Positions 55,537 through 63,524 of a stretch of 64,000 nucleotides of DNA are shown here, piece by piece. Source of the DNA: Phaeobacter sp. 11ANDIMAR09 (GTDB lineage Bacteria; Pseudomonadota; Alphaproteobacteria; Rhodobacterales; Rhodobacteraceae); assembly GCF_001294455.1 (NCBI RefSeq), contig NZ_LIKT01000011.1, forward strand, positions 62,001 to 126,000, in the 5' to 3' direction. Under the pieces are notes generated by a model, which saw only the letters and a list, made by a program, of their open reading frames with translations, was not told the origin of the DNA and did no database searches. Position numbers and translations under genes: made by a program. Positions within the stretch are counted from its first letter, which is position 1, and each line of letters opens with the position of its first letter.

Positions 55537-56388
55537 TCAGTAAGCCAGCACGGCGATACCGGCAAAGGCTGCAACACAGCCCAGCCACTGCTGCAGGCGC
55601 ATCGTCTCGCGCAGGAAGGCCCAGGCCAGAACAACCGTCAGCATACCAAAGATCGAAGAGACAACAGAGGCAAATTCAGCCTGTGGCATGCTTCCTGCTG
55701 CCAGCACCGATTGCAGCGCCACCCCATCCAAAAGCCCCATCACAATAAGGATTGGTAAGGGTTTCAGCCCTGGCCAGAAAGACTGCCGGGTTATCATCAT
55801 CAGCACCAGTAAGAGGGTTAGCGCAGTGAAGCGAGTGAGCAGATTTGCGGCCCCCGGATCTGCCTGCGCAGCAGTCTGTCCAAGCGCAAAGGTGCTGGCA
55901 AAACCAGCCGCTGCAATCAGAGACAAAGTCACGGCAACGGCCCCTCCGCCTGTTTCATCGCTTTCAGTCGCAGGCTCGGTCTCGCCGCCGGCTGCAAAGC
56001 CAACCCCGGCCACGATGAGCACAACCGCCAGCCATTGCCACAGGGGGATCTCTGCTCCCTGCCAGAGCGCAAAAAGCACCGAGAGGATAGGGTAGCTTGC
56101 GATCAATGGCGCCACCAGGGCAACCGGCCCGCGCCGGAAAGCCGCATAAAGCGCCAGGCCAGCGATCAGATAGCACAGCCCCGCAGCCATGGCATAGGAG
56201 GCAGCACCGAGCGACGACAACAGCCCCTCACCCGCGGCTGCCATACCACCGGCCTCGTAGAGCAGCCCCACTGTGAGGACCACCATAAGCGAGCCCATCA
56301 GCGGCACCTGATCCTTCAGAAACCGCACTGAGAAATCATGCAGGCCCCAACACAAGGCTGCAATCAAGCCTAAACCGAGTGCACTCAT
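55537..56388 (-). CDS. EamA/DMT-family transporter
   Basis: A 283-residue membrane protein with about ten transmembrane helices arranged as two EamA repeats (about 5-125 and 145-280), the drug/metabolite transporter layout. It starts MSALGLGLIAALCWGLHDFS and ends AGIAVLAY. The ATG at 56388 has GGAGGG seven bases upstream, so it is preferred to an in-frame start at 56430. The substrate is unknown; an amine or amino acid exporter would suit the context, but this is inference. It converges on the LysR gene. Confidence 0.88.
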   Translation of the reverse strand: MSALGLGLIAALCWGLHDFSVRFLKDQVPLMGSLMVVLTVGLLYEAGGMAAAGEGLLSSLGAASYAMAAGLCYLIAGLALYAAFRRGPVALVAPLIASYPILSVLFALWQGAEIPLWQWLAVVLIVAGVGFAAGGETEPATESDETGGGAVAVTLSLIAAAGFASTFALGQTAAQADPGAANLLTRFTALTLLLVLMMITRQSFWPGLKPLPILIVMGLLDGVALQSVLAAGSMPQAEFASVVSSIFGMLTVVLAWAFLRETMRLQQWLGCVAAFAGIAVLAY

Positions 56389-56522
56389 GAGCCCTCCAGA
56401 AACTCTGCGCAGGCAACAAAGAACCCGCATGAAACCCTATCCAAAGACTTGCCCAAAGACTCGGCAGAGGCAATACTCTTGTTAAATTATCTTTCACAAC
56501 AGGAATACCCTGGAGACCGAAG

Positions 56523-56954
56523 GTGAAAAGCGCAGTAGATCAGATCGGCGGGGAAATCCAACTGCGAAACCTGGTGGAGCGGTTCTACGACCGGATGGAA
56601 ACCGATCCTGCGGTGCATGCCCTGCACCGGTTGCACTTCCGCGGCCATGGTCTCAACCATACCCGCCAGGCGCAGTTCGAATTCCTCTGCGGTTTCCTGG
56701 GCGGGCGTGCTTACTACAAAGAGCGGTTTGGCCATATGAACATGCGGGAAATCCACGCCCATGTGCCGATCCGCGAGGCGGATGCAGAATTGTGGCTTGA
56801 GACCTTTGATGCAGCCCTTCACGACTGCGCCATGGAGGGCCCGGCGGTCGAGCGTCTGCGCGCCAGCCTGCGGCGGGCAGCACTCTCGTTGGTGAACGAT
56901 GTGCCGGACTGGCGGTTGGAGGCCCCGGCGCACCAGGCCCCTGCATCCAACTGA
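56523..56954 (+). CDS. Truncated haemoglobin, group II-like
   Basis: A 143-residue protein of the truncated globin family. It has the N-terminal helix pattern IQLRNLVERFYDRMETDP, the AQFEFLCGFLGGRAYYKERF region and the proximal histidine in IHAHVPI, typical of group II. Such globins bind O2 or NO and act in protection or oxygen supply. It starts at GTG 56523 with GGAG nine bases upstream. It is convergent with gmaS, and the two share a terminator. No partner oxidase is seen nearby. Confidence 0.85.
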   Translation: MKSAVDQIGGEIQLRNLVERFYDRMETDPAVHALHRLHFRGHGLNHTRQAQFEFLCGFLGGRAYYKERFGHMNMREIHAHVPIREADAELWLETFDAALHDCAMEGPAVERLRASLRRAALSLVNDVPDWRLEAPAHQAPASN

Positions 56955-56964
56955 TGACCTGAAA

Positions 56965-56995
56965 CAAAAAAGCCCCGGCCGCAAAGCCGGGGTTT
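56965..56995. terminator. Bidirectional terminator between the globin and gmaS
   Basis: CCCCGGC (56973-56979) pairs with GCCGGGG (56986-56992) around six bases. On the minus strand it is followed by CTTTTTT, a good terminator for gmaS; on the plus strand TTTGG follows. Confidence 0.85.
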
Positions 56996-57042
56996 GGACA
57001 GGGAGGAAACCTGGGGATCTTGGCCCTGTCAAAGCTCTGGAT

Positions 57043-58371
57043 TTAGATATCCAGCGTGTTCTCACGCTCCCAACGGCTGAAGTGGCTCACAAAGGAATTC
57101 CATTCCTGCTGCTTCATCTTCAGATAGGCGTTGGAGAACTCCATGCCCATCATTGCCTTCAGCTCTTCGTCCTTGTCGTATTCGCGCAGGGCGTCGAGCA
57201 TGTTGAGCGGCAGTTTGGGCGCATCGGTGATGGTATGGCCTTCGGCATACATATCGATGTCATGGCGCTGCCCCGGGTCTGCCTGTGAACGGATACCAGA
57301 CAGGCCCGCGGCGATGATCACCGCCTGCAACAGATAGGGGTTTGTGGCTCCATCCGGCAGTCGTAGCTCAAACCGGCCAGGCCCAGGTACGCGCACCATA
57401 TGGGTTCGGTTATTGCCGGTCCAGGTCACGGTATTGGGCGCCCAGGTAGCACCGGACATGGTGCGCGGCGCGTTGATCCGCTTGTAGCTGTTTACCGTCG
57501 GGTTGGTGATCGCGGCCAGGGCAGAGGCATGCCTCATGATGCCGCCCAGGAAGTGTTTGCCGCGTTCGCCGAGGCCCACTTCGCCGGTCGGCCCCTCGCC
57601 CTCGCCTGCAAAGACATTCACACTGGCATCCGAGCCCGCTGCATCCCAGACCGAAATATGTGCGTGGCAGCCGTTGCCCGTCAGACCCTCGATCGGCTTG
57701 GGCATGAAGGTGGCGCGGAAGCCATGCTTTTCGGCGACGGATTTCGCCATGAACTTGAAGAAACTGTGCTTGTCCGCAGTTTTCAGCGCATCGTCAAAAT
57801 CCCAGTTCATCTCCCACTGGCCATTGGCATCTTCGTGGTCGTTCTGGTAGGCACCCCAACCCAGTTCAAGCATATAGTCGCTGATTTCCTGAATCACATC
57901 CAATCGGCGCATCATTGCCTGCTGATCATAGCAGGGTTTTTCGGCGCTATCGAAGGGGTCCGAGATCTGCTCACCGTCCGGGGTCAGCAGGAAGAATTCA
58001 GCCTCAATTCCGGTCTTGACGTGCAGGCCTTGGTCCGCAGCTTCTTTGATTAGACGGCGCAGCACATTGCGAGGCGCCTGCGCGACGTCTTCGCCTTCCA
58101 TTACGCAATTGCCGGGCACCCAAGCGATCTCGGAGTTCCATGGCAACTGAATCACTGCCTCTGGATCCGGCACTGCCAGCATGTCCGGATGCGCCGGAGT
58201 GAGGTCAAGCCAGGTGGCAAAACCAGCAAAACCCGCGCCATCCTCTTGCATATCAGCGATTGCCCGCGCCGGAACCAGCTTGGCCCGCTGCCCACCGAAC
58301 AGATCGGTGAAGGATATCATGAAATACTTGACGCCTTTTTCTTTGGCGAAAGCAGCCAGATCTATCGTCAT
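57043..58371 (-). CDS. gmaS: Gamma-glutamylmethylamide synthetase
   Basis: A 442-residue glutamine synthetase homologue (GlnT/type III-like) that ligates monomethylamine to glutamate with ATP to give gamma-glutamylmethylamide. Metal and glutamate sites are visible in GIEAEFFLL and NDHEDANGQWEMNWDF, with the NGCHAHISVWD and RRLP-like FELRLPDGATNPYLL motifs. True GlnA is ruled out mainly by context: mgsABC lie directly upstream, and this combination defines the N-methylglutamate pathway. The ATG at 58371 has GGGGAG seven bases upstream. A strong terminator lies between mgsC and this gene. Confidence 0.92.
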   Translation of the reverse strand: MTIDLAAFAKEKGVKYFMISFTDLFGGQRAKLVPARAIADMQEDGAGFAGFATWLDLTPAHPDMLAVPDPEAVIQLPWNSEIAWVPGNCVMEGEDVAQAPRNVLRRLIKEAADQGLHVKTGIEAEFFLLTPDGEQISDPFDSAEKPCYDQQAMMRRLDVIQEISDYMLELGWGAYQNDHEDANGQWEMNWDFDDALKTADKHSFFKFMAKSVAEKHGFRATFMPKPIEGLTGNGCHAHISVWDAAGSDASVNVFAGEGEGPTGEVGLGERGKHFLGGIMRHASALAAITNPTVNSYKRINAPRTMSGATWAPNTVTWTGNNRTHMVRVPGPGRFELRLPDGATNPYLLQAVIIAAGLSGIRSQADPGQRHDIDMYAEGHTITDAPKLPLNMLDALREYDKDEELKAMMGMEFSNAYLKMKQQEWNSFVSHFSRWERENTLDI

Positions 58372-58410
58372 GGTCTGTCTCCCCTTTCCCTGTTGTCTTG
58401 TTTTCATCTG

Positions 58411-58440
58411 AAAAAGGCGCGGCAATCGGTCTGCCGCGCC
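58411..58440 (-). terminator. Intra-cluster terminator/attenuator between mgsC and gmaS
   Basis: On the minus strand GGCGCGGCA (58432-58440) and TGCCGCGCC (58416-58424) form a perfect 9-bp stem with a 7-base loop, followed at once by TTTTT. It lies 15 bases after the mgsC stop and 40 bases ahead of the gmaS start, so it would cut or reduce readthrough into gmaS. Confidence 0.88.
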
Positions 58441-58454
58441 CCTGTATTCGCTGT

Positions 58455-59792
58455 TTAGAAACCGGGTTTGCCCGGATACCAGTCCGTCCCCGCCAAGGGC
58501 ACTTTGGCCATGGCTGCCGCTTCCATCGTCAAAGCGCAGAGGTCCTCTGGCTCAAGATTGTGGAGGTGATTATGGCCACAGGCGCGCGCAATGGTTTGCG
58601 CCTCCAGCGTCATCACGCTGAGGTAATTGCGCAACCGGCGACCGGCTTCGACTGGGTCCAGACGGGACGCGAGTTTCGCTTCCTGGGTGGTGATGCCCGC
58701 CGGATCCTGGCCTTCGTGCCAGTCATCATAGGCGCCAGTGGTGGAGCCAAGCTTTTGGTATTCCTCTTCCCACTTGGGATCATTGTCGCCGATGGCAACC
58801 ATGGCAGCGGTGCCGATAGAGACCGCATCAGCCCCCAGGGCCATGGCCTTGGCCACATCGGCACCGGTACGGATGCCGCCGGAAACCACCAGCTGCACCT
58901 CACGGTGCACGCCCAGATCCTGCAGCGCCTGCACGGCAGGGCGGATACAGGCCAGGGTTGGCAGGCCCACATGTTCGATGAAGACATCCTGGGTAGCAGC
59001 GGTGCCGCCCTGCATGCCGTCCAGAACTACCACATCGGCGCCGGCCTTCACCGCCAGCGCGGTGTCATAATATGGCCGGGTACCGCCAACTTTGATGTAG
59101 ATCGGTTTTTCCCAATTGGTGATTTCGCGCAGCTCCAGGATCTTGATCTCCAGATCATCGGGGCCGGTCCAATCCGGGTGGCGGCAGGCAGAGCGCTGGT
59201 CGATACCCTTTGGCAAAGTGCGCATTTCCGCCACCCGGTCAGAGATTTTCTGACCAAGCAGCATGCCACCGCCGCCGGGCTTGGCGCCCTGACCCACCAC
59301 GATTTCAATCGCGTCAGCCTTGCGCAGGTCATTGGGGTTCATGCCGTAGCGCGAGGGCAGGTACTGATAGACCAACTGAGTGGAATGGCCGCGTTCCTCA
59401 GGCGTCATGCCGCCGTCGCCGGTGGTGGTCGAGGTGCCCGCCATCGAGGCACCGCGCCCCAGGGCTTCTTTCGCTGGTCCGGACAATGCGCCAAAACTCA
59501 TCCCGGCGATGGTGATCGGGATCTCCAGCTCGATCGGCTTTTTGGCAAAGCGGGTGCCCAGGGTAACCTTGGTCTCGCATTTCTCCCGGTAGCCTTCCAG
59601 CGGGTAGCGCGAGATCGAGGCGCCCAGGAACAGGAGATCATCGAAATGCGGAACCCGGCGTTTGGCGCCACCGCCGCGGATGTCATAGATCCCAGTGGCC
59701 GCAGCACGGCGGATTTCGGCGTTGATCGGATTGCTGAAGGTTGCCGACTGGATCGGAACCGTGCGGGGAATGCCGTGATTGTCGTCTTTCAT
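58455..59792 (-). CDS. mgsC: N-methylglutamate synthase subunit C (glutamate synthase large-subunit-like)
   Basis: A 445-residue FMN-binding domain of the glutamate synthase type. It carries ITIAGMSFGALSGPAKEALG, the FMN/2-oxo acid region VGQGAKPGGGGMLLGQKI, and the barrel motif ELVVSGGIRTGADVAKAMAL in slightly varied form. With MgsA and MgsB it forms N-methylglutamate from methylamine or its glutamyl amide. The ATG at 59792 is chosen because GAGGGG lies six bases upstream; an ATG two codons earlier would overlap that site. The frame upstream is antisense-like sequence within mgsB. Ten bases separate it from mgsB. Confidence 0.92.
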   Translation of the reverse strand: MKDDNHGIPRTVPIQSATFSNPINAEIRRAAATGIYDIRGGGAKRRVPHFDDLLFLGASISRYPLEGYREKCETKVTLGTRFAKKPIELEIPITIAGMSFGALSGPAKEALGRGASMAGTSTTTGDGGMTPEERGHSTQLVYQYLPSRYGMNPNDLRKADAIEIVVGQGAKPGGGGMLLGQKISDRVAEMRTLPKGIDQRSACRHPDWTGPDDLEIKILELREITNWEKPIYIKVGGTRPYYDTALAVKAGADVVVLDGMQGGTAATQDVFIEHVGLPTLACIRPAVQALQDLGVHREVQLVVSGGIRTGADVAKAMALGADAVSIGTAAMVAIGDNDPKWEEEYQKLGSTTGAYDDWHEGQDPAGITTQEAKLASRLDPVEAGRRLRNYLSVMTLEAQTIARACGHNHLHNLEPEDLCALTMEAAAMAKVPLAGTDWYPGKPGF

Positions 59793-59802
59793 CTCCATCC
59801 CC

Positions 59803-60480
59803 TCAGTAAGCGTTGTCGATGTTGAAGTTGTAAAGCTTGCGGGCCGAGCCATAGCGTTTGAACTCGTCCGGTTTGGCGTCGCAGCCACCGCGCTCCAAGA
59901 GCTCCGCCAAGAGTTCCAGATGCTCAGGCCGCATCTCTTTTTCGATGCAGTCCGCACCCAGCGATTTGACCGAGCCGCGCACAAAGAGGCGGGCCTCGTA
60001 AAGGCTGTCGCCCAGAGCGTCGCCGGCATCGCCGCAGACCACCAGATTGCCAGATTGCGCCATGAAGGCGGACATATGGCCGATATTGCCATGCACGATG
60101 ATGTCGATACCCTTCATGGAGATACCACAACGTGAGGAGGCATTGCCTTTGATCACCAGGGTGCCGCCATGACCGGTGGCGCCAGCATATTGTGAGGCAT
60201 CGCCTTCAACAATCACTGTACCACTCATCATGTTCTCGGCCACGCCCGGCCCGGCGGAGCCATGCACATGCACTGTAGCCTGCTGGTTCATGCCGGCACA
60301 GTAATAGCCGGTGGAGCCCTTCACATTGACCTCAATCGGGGCATCGAGACCTACCGCGATGGCATGGCTGCCGCGCGGGTTCATCACTTCCCATTGGGTT
60401 TGGTTGCTGATGCCCGCCTGCTCATGCAGGGTCGCGTTGAGGGCGCGCAGCCCCTGTGCTTCCAGATCAAATAGCTGCAT
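59803..60480 (-). CDS. mgsB: N-methylglutamate synthase subunit B (GXGXG domain)
   Basis: A 225-residue protein resembling the C-terminal GXGXG beta-helix domain of glutamate synthase. Glycine-rich turns repeat along the chain (VKGSTGYYCAGMNQQATVHV; GDASQYAGATGHGGTLVIKG; GNIGHMSAFMAQSGNLVVCG). It has no active site of its own and presumably structures the MgsABC complex. The ATG at 60480 follows the mgsA stop with one base between; starting at 60516 would overlap mgsA for no gain. Confidence 0.92.
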   Translation of the reverse strand: MQLFDLEAQGLRALNATLHEQAGISNQTQWEVMNPRGSHAIAVGLDAPIEVNVKGSTGYYCAGMNQQATVHVHGSAGPGVAENMMSGTVIVEGDASQYAGATGHGGTLVIKGNASSRCGISMKGIDIIVHGNIGHMSAFMAQSGNLVVCGDAGDALGDSLYEARLFVRGSVKSLGADCIEKEMRPEHLELLAELLERGGCDAKPDEFKRYGSARKLYNFNIDNAY

Positions 60481-60481
60481 A

Positions 60482-61411
60482 TCAGGCCGCCTTGTCCTGA
60501 GAGGTTGGAGCATCATTGTGGCTCCAGAAATAGACCGTTGCGGGCTCTGGCTCCCAAACCCGGGCTTCTTCGATGCCGGGCAGGTTGACCAGGGCGCGGT
60601 ATTCCGAGCCGAAGGCTACATATTGGTCTGTTTCAGCCATCACCGCGGGCTTGCAGGCAATCGGGTCACGCACCACGCCAAAGCCATCTTTGGTGCCAAC
60701 CACAAAGGTGAAGAACCCGTCAAGATCGTCGAGGCTGGATTCCAGAGCTTCGCCCAATGAGGCCCCCTCGCGCATTTTCCAGGTCAAATAAGCGGCACCC
60801 ACTTCTGTGTCGTTCTCGGTCTGGATATGCACCCCTTCGCGGCGCAGTTTGCGGCGCAGAGAGTTGTGATTGGAGAGCGAGCCATTGTGCACCAGGCACT
60901 GGTCCAGGCCAGTGTTGAACGGGTGCGCACCCATGGTGGTGACAGCGGATTCCGTGGCCATGCGAGTATGGCCGATACCATGGGTGCCGCTCATGCCGCT
61001 GAGATCAAAACGCTCCGCCACATCCTTGGGCAGGCCCACTTCTTTGTAGATCTCTAAGCTCTCACCTTCGCTCATCACCCGCACGCTGTCATGGTGCGCC
61101 ACCAGATTCTCTCGTGCAGCAGCGAGCTTCTCCGAGGCCAGATCCAAAACCGCATGGGTGTCTGTTCGGTGGATTAAAACCTGATCCTGCAGCGCTTCGC
61201 TGAGGTCTGCAGCCAGGGTTTCAAAATCGGCATCTGGACTATGCGACTGCACAGTGAGCTTGGCCCGGCCCGTTTCGCTACCGCCATAGATTGCGATGCC
61301 GGCACTATCCGGTCCGCGGTCGGTCATGGTGATCAGCATGTCTGTCAGCATGGCGCCAAGCTGGGGCGCCAGCGATTGGTCTTTGAGGAATAATCCTACA
61401 ATCCCGCACAT
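60482..61411 (-). CDS. mgsA: N-methylglutamate synthase subunit A (class II glutamine amidotransferase)
   Basis: A 309-residue protein homologous to the glutaminase domain of glutamate synthase. Cys2 after the initiator Met (MCGIVGLFLK) is the N-terminal nucleophile, and TDRGPDSAGIAIYG and the late GTHGIGHTRMATES are the family's substrate-loop motifs. It is thought to release methylamine from gamma-glutamylmethylamide for the synthase. The start at 61411 is fixed by the need to expose Cys2 and by GGAGG eight bases upstream; an in-frame start at 61477 is rejected. It leads the mgsABC transcript. Confidence 0.94.
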   Translation of the reverse strand: MCGIVGLFLKDQSLAPQLGAMLTDMLITMTDRGPDSAGIAIYGGSETGRAKLTVQSHSPDADFETLAADLSEALQDQVLIHRTDTHAVLDLASEKLAAARENLVAHHDSVRVMSEGESLEIYKEVGLPKDVAERFDLSGMSGTHGIGHTRMATESAVTTMGAHPFNTGLDQCLVHNGSLSNHNSLRRKLRREGVHIQTENDTEVGAAYLTWKMREGASLGEALESSLDDLDGFFTFVVGTKDGFGVVRDPIACKPAVMAETDQYVAFGSEYRALVNLPGIEEARVWEPEPATVYFWSHNDAPTSQDKAA

Positions 61412-61485
61412 GGAATTCAGTCCTCCGTCAGGGTGTTTCGTTGATTCGACGCTATCACCAACGCCAAGCTCAATCAATAATCTAG

Positions 61486-61502
61486 GGAATATTTATTTCC
61501 TG
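61486..61502 (-). promoter_or_regulatory. Candidate operator upstream of mgsA
   Basis: The minus strand reads CAGGAAATAAATATTCC, a near-palindromic GGAA...TTCC box with an A/T centre, 75 bases before the mgsA start and right after the terminator of the amt transcript. Nearly the same sequence lies upstream of the LysR gene at 54502-54517, and a related AGGATAAACAATTTCC lies upstream of amt at 63223-63238. Confidence 0.45.
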
Positions 61503-61506
61503 TAAG

Positions 61507-61536
61507 AAAAAGAGCGGCCGGATAACCAACCGCTCT
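61507..61536 (-). terminator. Terminator of the amt-small protein transcript
   Basis: On the minus strand AGAGCGG (61530-61536) pairs with CCGCTCT (61511-61517), followed by TTTTC. It sits 27 bases after the small-protein stop and just ahead of the mgsA control region. Confidence 0.75.
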
Positions 61537-61562
61537 CTCTGTTCTTCACAATGGGGATACGG

Positions 61563-61778
61563 TCAGTATTTTTCCAATATTTCCCGAACCTTATCCGGAT
61601 CGCCAGCGCGGCGGGCCTCCTCCAGGTGTTTGCCTTCCCGGACAAACTGGATGCGATGCCAGCCGACCCAGAAGATCACCCCAAATATGGTCATCAGCAC
61701 TTCAGAGCCCTGGAAGGGGTAGACAGCACCGACCTCGGCCAGATCCACGGCCCAGCTTTCATATCCAATGGTAGACAT
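61563..61778 (-). CDS. Small membrane protein of the methylamine cluster
   Basis: A 71-residue protein with one hydrophobic helix at about residues 25-42 (GSEVLMTIFGVIFWVGWHRI) and a charged, helical C-terminal tail (FVREGKHLEEARRAGDPDKV). The N-terminus is acidic, so the tail is probably cytoplasmic. It lies 12 bases after amt, with GGAAAGAG before its ATG, and therefore shares the amt transcript. I do not recognise its family. A small accessory subunit of the ammonium transporter is a reasonable guess only. Confidence 0.75.
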   Translation of the reverse strand: MSTIGYESWAVDLAEVGAVYPFQGSEVLMTIFGVIFWVGWHRIQFVREGKHLEEARRAGDPDKVREILEKY

Positions 61779-61790
61779 AACGCTCTTTCC

Positions 61791-63164
61791 TTATTCTGCG
61801 GGGGTTGCACTTGCGGCCAGATGGGCCTTGTCAGCTTCGATGATCGCCGCCTTGGCATCCTCGTAGGCGTGGTGTTCGGCGTAATCGAGACCCTGGAGTT
61901 CAACCTCCTCTGGGATCCGCAGAACACCAGCGGCGGCCTGCATCTTGGCAACGCACCAGGCGGGGACAAAGCCGAGACCAAAGAACATGATCAGGGCGCC
62001 AAGGGTCTGACCCAGCGGATTGATCGATGCATAACCCTCGAAAGGAGAGGCAGGCACACCCCAGAGCATAAAGCCAGAGATGATCAAGCCAACAACCCCG
62101 GCATAGCCATGCACCGCAACCGCTCCAACCGCATCGTCCAGCTTGAAGCGGCGCTCGACCCAGTAGTGCAGGTTATAGACGATGACAACGCCAACGGCTG
62201 CCACCAGCATCGCCTGGATCGGGTGGTAGAGGTCATTGCCTGCCGAAGCGGTGATGACCCCTGCCAAGCCACCGGAGAAGGTCCAGAAGGCATCCCCGCG
62301 CGAGACCACATAGGCCGCCATCAACCCACCAGACAGGGACATCAGGAAGTTAAAGGTGATCGCCGACAGTGACGTGGGCGCCAGATAGATATTGGTTGCG
62401 GTCCAGGTGGTACCGGTGATCTGTCCGCCGATCGCTTCGGGTGAAATCGCGGGCACGTTGCAAGCCGCATAGAAGCCCCAAAAGCCGGTGTAGATCAGGA
62501 AGATCCCGATGGTCAGCATCCAGGGGTTATGAGGCGGGATATCGCGCGGCGTGCCATCCTTGGCGAATTTGCCGATGCGGGGTCCCAGCACCATGATCAC
62601 ACCCAGGGCATAACCGCCGGCAATGGCGTGAATCACACCAGAGGCATAGGCATCGTGATAGCCAAGGTATTTGACCATCCAGCCGGCATAGTGCCAGCCC
62701 CAGGCGGCATCGATGATCCACCAGACGGAACCGATGAGAACCGCATGCACCCAGAGAGCCGAAGAGCGAATCCGTTCGATAACCGCCCCGGAGACGATGG
62801 AGGCCGCAGTCCAGGAGAACAGCAAGAAGGCCGCCCAAAACACACCGGTGATTCGGTCGCTCAGGTTGGTGCCCATGGTCTCGGACCAGGGGAGATTCGC
62901 ATTGCCTGCCTCATGGTTGAGGCCGCCGAAGAAGGGGAAATCCGGGAAGGCCCAGTAGATCCACCATCCGAAGAAGAAGAAGGTGACGGTCACCAAAGGG
63001 ATGACCATAACGTTTTTCATCAGCGTATGCATATGGTTGCGGTGGCGACTGGCGCCCACCTCATACATGCAGAAGCCGACATGAATTAAGAACATAAAGA
63101 CGACGGTCACCCAGTAATAAAACTCGGTAAAAACTGTCGTCAGCGCGTTGAGATTTCCGTCCAC
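61791..63164 (-). CDS. amt: Ammonium transporter (Amt/Mep/Rh family)
   Basis: A 457-residue protein with about eleven transmembrane helices. The twin pore histidines are present in SGVIHAIAGGYALGV and VAVHGYAGVVG, and the aromatic vestibule pattern TGVFWAAFLLFSWTAASIVS is consistent. The start is set at GTG 63164 (VDGNLNALTTVF) because GGAGAGG lies six bases upstream; an in-frame ATG at 63221 would add 19 non-conserved polar residues. Its place by gmaS and mgsABC suggests it recovers ammonium released from methylamine, or takes up methylammonium itself. Confidence 0.92.
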   Translation of the reverse strand: MDGNLNALTTVFTEFYYWVTVVFMFLIHVGFCMYEVGASRHRNHMHTLMKNVMVIPLVTVTFFFFGWWIYWAFPDFPFFGGLNHEAGNANLPWSETMGTNLSDRITGVFWAAFLLFSWTAASIVSGAVIERIRSSALWVHAVLIGSVWWIIDAAWGWHYAGWMVKYLGYHDAYASGVIHAIAGGYALGVIMVLGPRIGKFAKDGTPRDIPPHNPWMLTIGIFLIYTGFWGFYAACNVPAISPEAIGGQITGTTWTATNIYLAPTSLSAITFNFLMSLSGGLMAAYVVSRGDAFWTFSGGLAGVITASAGNDLYHPIQAMLVAAVGVVIVYNLHYWVERRFKLDDAVGAVAVHGYAGVVGLIISGFMLWGVPASPFEGYASINPLGQTLGALIMFFGLGFVPAWCVAKMQAAAGVLRIPEEVELQGLDYAEHHAYEDAKAAIIEADKAHLAASATPAE

Positions 63165-63524
63165 GGTTTCCTCTCCCTGTTCGCTTTTGGTCGTTGGAAC
63201 TTGTCGTCTTACTTTCCTCATGGGAAATTGTTTATCCTAAGAGGATATAGTGCGCCCGGAGCTGTCAACTGTTTTGTGAGGGCGTTCATCTTGCCGCATT
63301 GCCGCACTGAGATGCCGTATTTGAGCTCAGATCCCTGTGAAATAGGGGCGATCGGTCATTCTGCGCTGCAATAAACGCCCTGGGTTTGCCCAAATATTTT
63401 ATGGGCTGAGCCACGAATTATTCCTGCCAGGAAAAAATTATGCGCTTGAGTATTGATTTTAATTCCAATCTCAGCCTGAATATTGGCAGCGAACACGAGA
63501 AGAGATCTTAGGGAGAATGCAGAT
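63165..63524. promoter_or_regulatory. Divergent control region between amt and the GcvT-family gene
   Basis: About 360 bases with no gene. Two dyads stand out: GGAAATTGTTTATCCT (63223-63238), whose reverse complement fits the AGGA...TTCC box seen before mgsA, and TTCCTGCCAGGAA (63421-63433), a perfect 6-bp inverted repeat around one base. The second half is strongly A/T-rich, as for a promoter of the plus-strand gene. Confidence 0.45.

Noticed and set aside
57043-58371. Plain glutamine synthetase (glnA)
   Set aside because: The family is the same, but the gene is part of an mgsABC cluster and there is no glnB next to it, so GmaS is the better call.
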